DNA from: Anaerolineales bacterium UBA6055
GTDB taxonomy: Bacteria; Chloroflexota; Anaerolineae; Aggregatilineales; Phototrophicaceae
Length of the DNA stretch: 64,000 nt
Reading direction: 5' to 3'
Assembly (NCBI GenBank): GCA_002428985.1
Contig: DIYL01000009.1
Coordinates: 1 to 64,000, forward strand
Numbering within the stretch: position 1 is the first letter of the stretch; every line of letters begins with the position of its first letter. Positions 61,504 through 64,000 of the stretch are shown here, piece after piece. The notes below the pieces were generated by a model. That model worked only from the letters and a program-made list of their open reading frames with translations. It did not search any database and had not been told where the DNA came from. Both the position numbers and the translations under genes were made by a program.

Positions 61504-61509
61504 ATTATA
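61504..61509 (-). promoter_or_regulatory. Possible -10 box of cold-shock gene
   Basis: TATAAT on the minus strand about 79 bp upstream of the cold-shock start codon. A -35 match is poor. The rest of the 407-bp gap to the next gene (61426-61832) shows no supportable ORF on either strand and is probably leader plus promoters for both divergent genes. Confidence 0.3.
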
Positions 61510-61832
61510 GGACTTTACTGCTGCTAGTACTTTCAAAAACACAACAGAAATAACATCACTCGCTAAAGCAACTGTTGCTATAACTAACTTTGTGTTTTCT
61601 TTTGGGGACTTATAGGTGCATACCCACTGCACCGTTGTGGATGTTACGATGATGTTTAATCCTTTTACCACGTTGCATGGTTAGTGTAACATCACTTTTA
61701 ATCTGGCGCTATAGTGATCCAAAAGTTCGGTATTTTGTACAATAATTTTCACCAAACGCTGATGATGGTATGGATTGACGCTCCATAATTGACCTGTTAT
61801 GCTAGGGTTCCCTAGATAGAAAGTGTGTGCAT

Positions 61833-62324
61833 ATGTCTGAACTAATCGACAACCTTGGTAAAGATATTTATCCCCCTGTAATGGTTGAAATGTTCGTACA
61901 TTGGTGTGTTTGGGAACAAGCACGTCCCGCAATTGTAGACATTCTCAAGTTAACAGGTGTTGATGAGCTTGCCAGTCACATTGCGAAAACAGAATCATAC
62001 ACAGATTTAGAAGTTTTGAGCGAGCAAGCTGGTAATTTAGCCAAAGAAATTGCCAAACGCACTGGACCGCTCGGCATCTCCACAGCAGAAGCATCCGCAT
62101 TCCTCATGCAAAAATTAGCGCATGCCGCCCAAGAAGCCGACTTTGACCCCGAAGCTGTGTCGTTCTTCACGATACAAATGATGGGTTGGGCAGGATTCGC
62201 AGAAACACTCTTTACTGATATGAAGCGGAAGCTTGCCAGCTCGGATGCAGCAAAAGTCGCCCAAGAGAAAAAATTGATTGAGCTATGGCAACAATATGGT
62301 AGTGAATCCGAAAGTACCACCTAA
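61833..62324 (+). CDS. Hypothetical helical protein
   Basis: 163-residue, mostly alpha-helical soluble protein without signal or TM segments; I do not recognise it. It has a conserved-looking opening MVEMFVHWCVWEQARPAIVDIL and a helix rich in Ala (STAEASAFLMQKLAHAAQEA). ATG 61833 is preferred over GTG 61827. The stop is directly followed by the start of the next gene, so the two are an operon. Confidence 0.6.
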   Translation: MSELIDNLGKDIYPPVMVEMFVHWCVWEQARPAIVDILKLTGVDELASHIAKTESYTDLEVLSEQAGNLAKEIAKRTGPLGISTAEASAFLMQKLAHAAQEADFDPEAVSFFTIQMMGWAGFAETLFTDMKRKLASSDAAKVAQEKKLIELWQQYGSESESTT

Positions 62325-62942
62325 ATGATGTCCGGTCAACAAGATCGCCAACCGCAAAATGAAATTGACGGATTATACTATCATCTCATCACTGCCCCTG
62401 AGCAAGACTATCAACACAATTATGAGCGTCTAGCACAACCAGAAACCGAGACAGACCGTGACCTCGATTACGATTATCACCCCGATGATCTGGCGGATTT
62501 GGTGGCATGGGAGCAACGAACATACAGCAATATTGCGCTGTGGTTGTTGCTGATGACCGTTGTCAGCACTGTGATTGTGCCGTTTGCGCCTGTATTTACA
62601 TTGCTGGTTGCGATGTTCTTCGCCTTGATGAGTGTGGTGTTTTACTTATGGAGCAAATCGGCGACCGAAGCCAAAGTAGAAGCTAATTTGAATCGCTATA
62701 GTCGTATACCGATGTTGCAATGGATGGGAGCGAGTGGAGCGCTAACCGTGAGCGCGATTGTCTATATGTTCGCAGTGATGGTGCCGTATAGTGCTGTTCC
62801 AGCGGCAGTACAGACACTGCTCTTCCTCGTCGCGATGAATTTTACGCTGTACATCCCCATCACAATTATGCGGACGATTCGCCAACGTACCTTGCGCAAA
62901 AAACGACTCCGTGACGAACCAGAGAGCCGCCTCGAACAATAA
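62325..62942 (+). CDS. Hypothetical membrane protein
   Basis: 205-residue protein. The first 70 residues are acidic and hydrophilic, and four TM helices follow: 68-88, 90-108, about 128-150 and 152-175. A very basic tail ends the protein (TIRQRTLRKKRLRDEPESR). The start codon abuts the preceding stop (TAA-ATG), which indicates translational coupling with the helical protein upstream. Function unknown. Confidence 0.6.
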   Translation: MMSGQQDRQPQNEIDGLYYHLITAPEQDYQHNYERLAQPETETDRDLDYDYHPDDLADLVAWEQRTYSNIALWLLLMTVVSTVIVPFAPVFTLLVAMFFALMSVVFYLWSKSATEAKVEANLNRYSRIPMLQWMGASGALTVSAIVYMFAVMVPYSAVPAAVQTLLFLVAMNFTLYIPITIMRTIRQRTLRKKRLRDEPESRLEQ

Positions 62943-63031
62943 CAGGCTTTTGCGTTTCCCCTGCGAAAACTCCCAGAATATTCATTAAGACGTACAATAT
63001 AGATGTTCCACTATACTAATTTGAGGTTGCA

Positions 63032-64000
63032 ATGCGCCATTATACGTTTGTCATCATAGGACTATTACTTGGTACGATTATCACACAAGCACAAGATTAT
63101 GAAGTGATTACGCCTGATAATGTGCATCGTTTGGAGCGGGTCGCATCATTAGGTCATGGATATGTGAGTGGTTCTTGGTTTCCTGATAATGAGACACTTA
63201 TTGTGAAAAATTATGAGAATGGTGACGAATGGGTATATGATGTTACTGATATGTCTGCCCCACCAATATTCCATGCCAATGCCCCCGAGTGGCGTGATAT
63301 ACCTCAACGATATGTAGTTAACGTTGACCGAGATGCGAATACGTTGACCGTACGTAATCCGAAAACCGAGCGCGTTCAGTTGCGCATCAATTATCACGAA
63401 ACGGAAAGCATATATGACTATTTCTCATCATCTGATGGTCGATATATATCGGTTATTACGACTGAAAAAATTTCAGAGAAAAACGTGGGGTATATTCAAA
63501 ACTACATGCGAAATGTCGCAGTTTGGGATACTTTAACAGCTCAACGCATAATGCTATTTCAAATTTTTGCACCACGAATTGTGATTGAATTCTCAAATAA
63601 TAGTCATTACATGGCGTTATTTACTCATACTAATATTTTTTATAACTCAGGTGGTGATTATATTATCTCGCTTTATAATATGGACACAAAACAAAAAATC
63701 TCAGAATATGATAATGGGCTTTATCGAGATGCTTCGTCATTATCATTCAGTCCTGACTCTACATTACTTGCCATTACTTATTGGGATGGTAAGATTACAC
63801 TCATCAATACAATAAACGGAGCTATTCTAGCTGATGTAGATGGCTATGGCGGTTATGCTGAATATATTCATTTTGAGGATGGTTTTGTTTTAGTGACCAA
63901 GAGTGATGGTTATACAGACTGGTACAACATGCATACACATGAACTTGTTGAGCGAGTTGAAAATTGCCCCATCATCGCTATGCACCCAACTAAGCCTTTA
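63032..64000 (+). CDS. Secreted beta-propeller-like protein, 3' end outside window
   Basis: Open from ATG 63032 to the last base of the window (323 codons, no stop). A signal peptide is clear at 1-20 (FVIIGLLLGTIITQA-QDY). The mature part repeats WD40/TolB-like blade features: SWFPDNETLIVKN, SSDGRYISVITT, FSNNSHYMALFTHTN, SFSPDSTLLAITYWDGKITLINTINGAIL. It is probably a surface or extracytoplasmic seven-blade propeller used for protein contact. It lies 89 bp after the preceding gene. A continuation beyond the window is certain. Confidence 0.8.
   Translation, partial: MRHYTFVIIGLLLGTIITQAQDYEVITPDNVHRLERVASLGHGYVSGSWFPDNETLIVKNYENGDEWVYDVTDMSAPPIFHANAPEWRDIPQRYVVNVDRDANTLTVRNPKTERVQLRINYHETESIYDYFSSSDGRYISVITTEKISEKNVGYIQNYMRNVAVWDTLTAQRIMLFQIFAPRIVIEFSNNSHYMALFTHTNIFYNSGGDYIISLYNMDTKQKISEYDNGLYRDASSLSFSPDSTLLAITYWDGKITLINTINGAILADVDGYGGYAEYIHFEDGFVLVTKSDGYTDWYNMHTHELVERVENCPIIAMHPTKPL

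Noticed and set aside
61429..61671. 80-codon reading frame upstream of the cold-shock gene
   Set aside because: It coincides with the expected leader and promoter of the cold-shock gene, ends 3 nt before its start and shows no domain or good start.

Overview
The window looks like chromosomal DNA of a free-living bacterium, most probably a member of the Chloroflexota (Anaerolineae-like). The basis is protein style rather than a marker gene. There is a very long Ser/Thr kinase with an SH3-like domain, Thr/Pro-rich linkers and Ala/Thr 13-15-residue repeats, many lipoproteins with Thr/Pro stalks, a dephospho-CoA kinase carrying an extra C-terminal domain, and a mix of ATG, GTG and TTG starts behind good Shine-Dalgarno sequences. 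Base composition is moderate and intergenic DNA is AT-rich. I found no rRNA, tRNA, CRISPR array, intact transposase, integrase or phage gene. The phylum call is inference.

Layout. 0.3-7.6 kb: aldo/keto reductase divergent from an alditol-oxidase-like flavoenzyme coupled to a YjjX nucleotidase, then YchF, a TPR protein with a deazaflavin-type nitroreductase-fold protein, a methyltransferase and RidA. 7.9-10.2 kb: histidine kinase plus two receiver-only response regulators, followed directly by a decayed aldo/keto reductase fragment. 11.1-14.3 kb: GH4 glycosidase divergent from a second aldo/keto reductase, then a small lipoprotein. 14.3-16.7 kb: AraC regulator and HSL-type esterase between two 34-bp direct repeats. 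16.6-20.9 kb: TetR regulator, ABC exporter and heme O synthase, flanked by copies of a hairpin-bearing 63-66-bp repeat. 21-31.4 kb: LysM protein, lipoproteins, HEAT-repeat protein, thioredoxin-like lipoprotein with an acidic minisatellite, CoaE fusion, SUKH-HEAT protein, xylulokinase. 31.6-36.6 kb: M42 aminopeptidase and a second histidine kinase/receiver/receiver set joined to an NMT1-type binding lipoprotein. 36.8-50.3 kb: mostly single genes (DUF1003, methyltransferase, AraC, secreted phospholipase D-like protein, DUF4139, hydrolases, HemL, racemase, DtxR/MntR regulator, phosphoesterase). 50.5-54.7 kb: the giant kinase. 55.8-60.1 kb: a complete ABC importer operon (binding protein, two permeases, ATPase) with hairpins between genes. 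60.1-64 kb: nucleotidyltransferase-like protein, cold-shock protein, a two-gene operon and a secreted beta-propeller-like protein running off the window end.

How the genes fit. Several genes are consistent with sugar and polyol use (alditol oxidase, xylulokinase, GH4, two aldo/keto reductases), although they are scattered and not one operon. Signalling is heavy on receiver-only modules with no DNA-binding output encoded nearby. The most unusual items are the paired direct repeats and dispersed repeats around 14-21 kb, two intergenic loci that share a possible small-RNA architecture, the CoaE fusion, the kinase with three lectin-like sensor domains, and the solute-binding lipoprotein wired to a histidine kinase instead of a transporter. 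No single clearly new defence or mobile system is evident.
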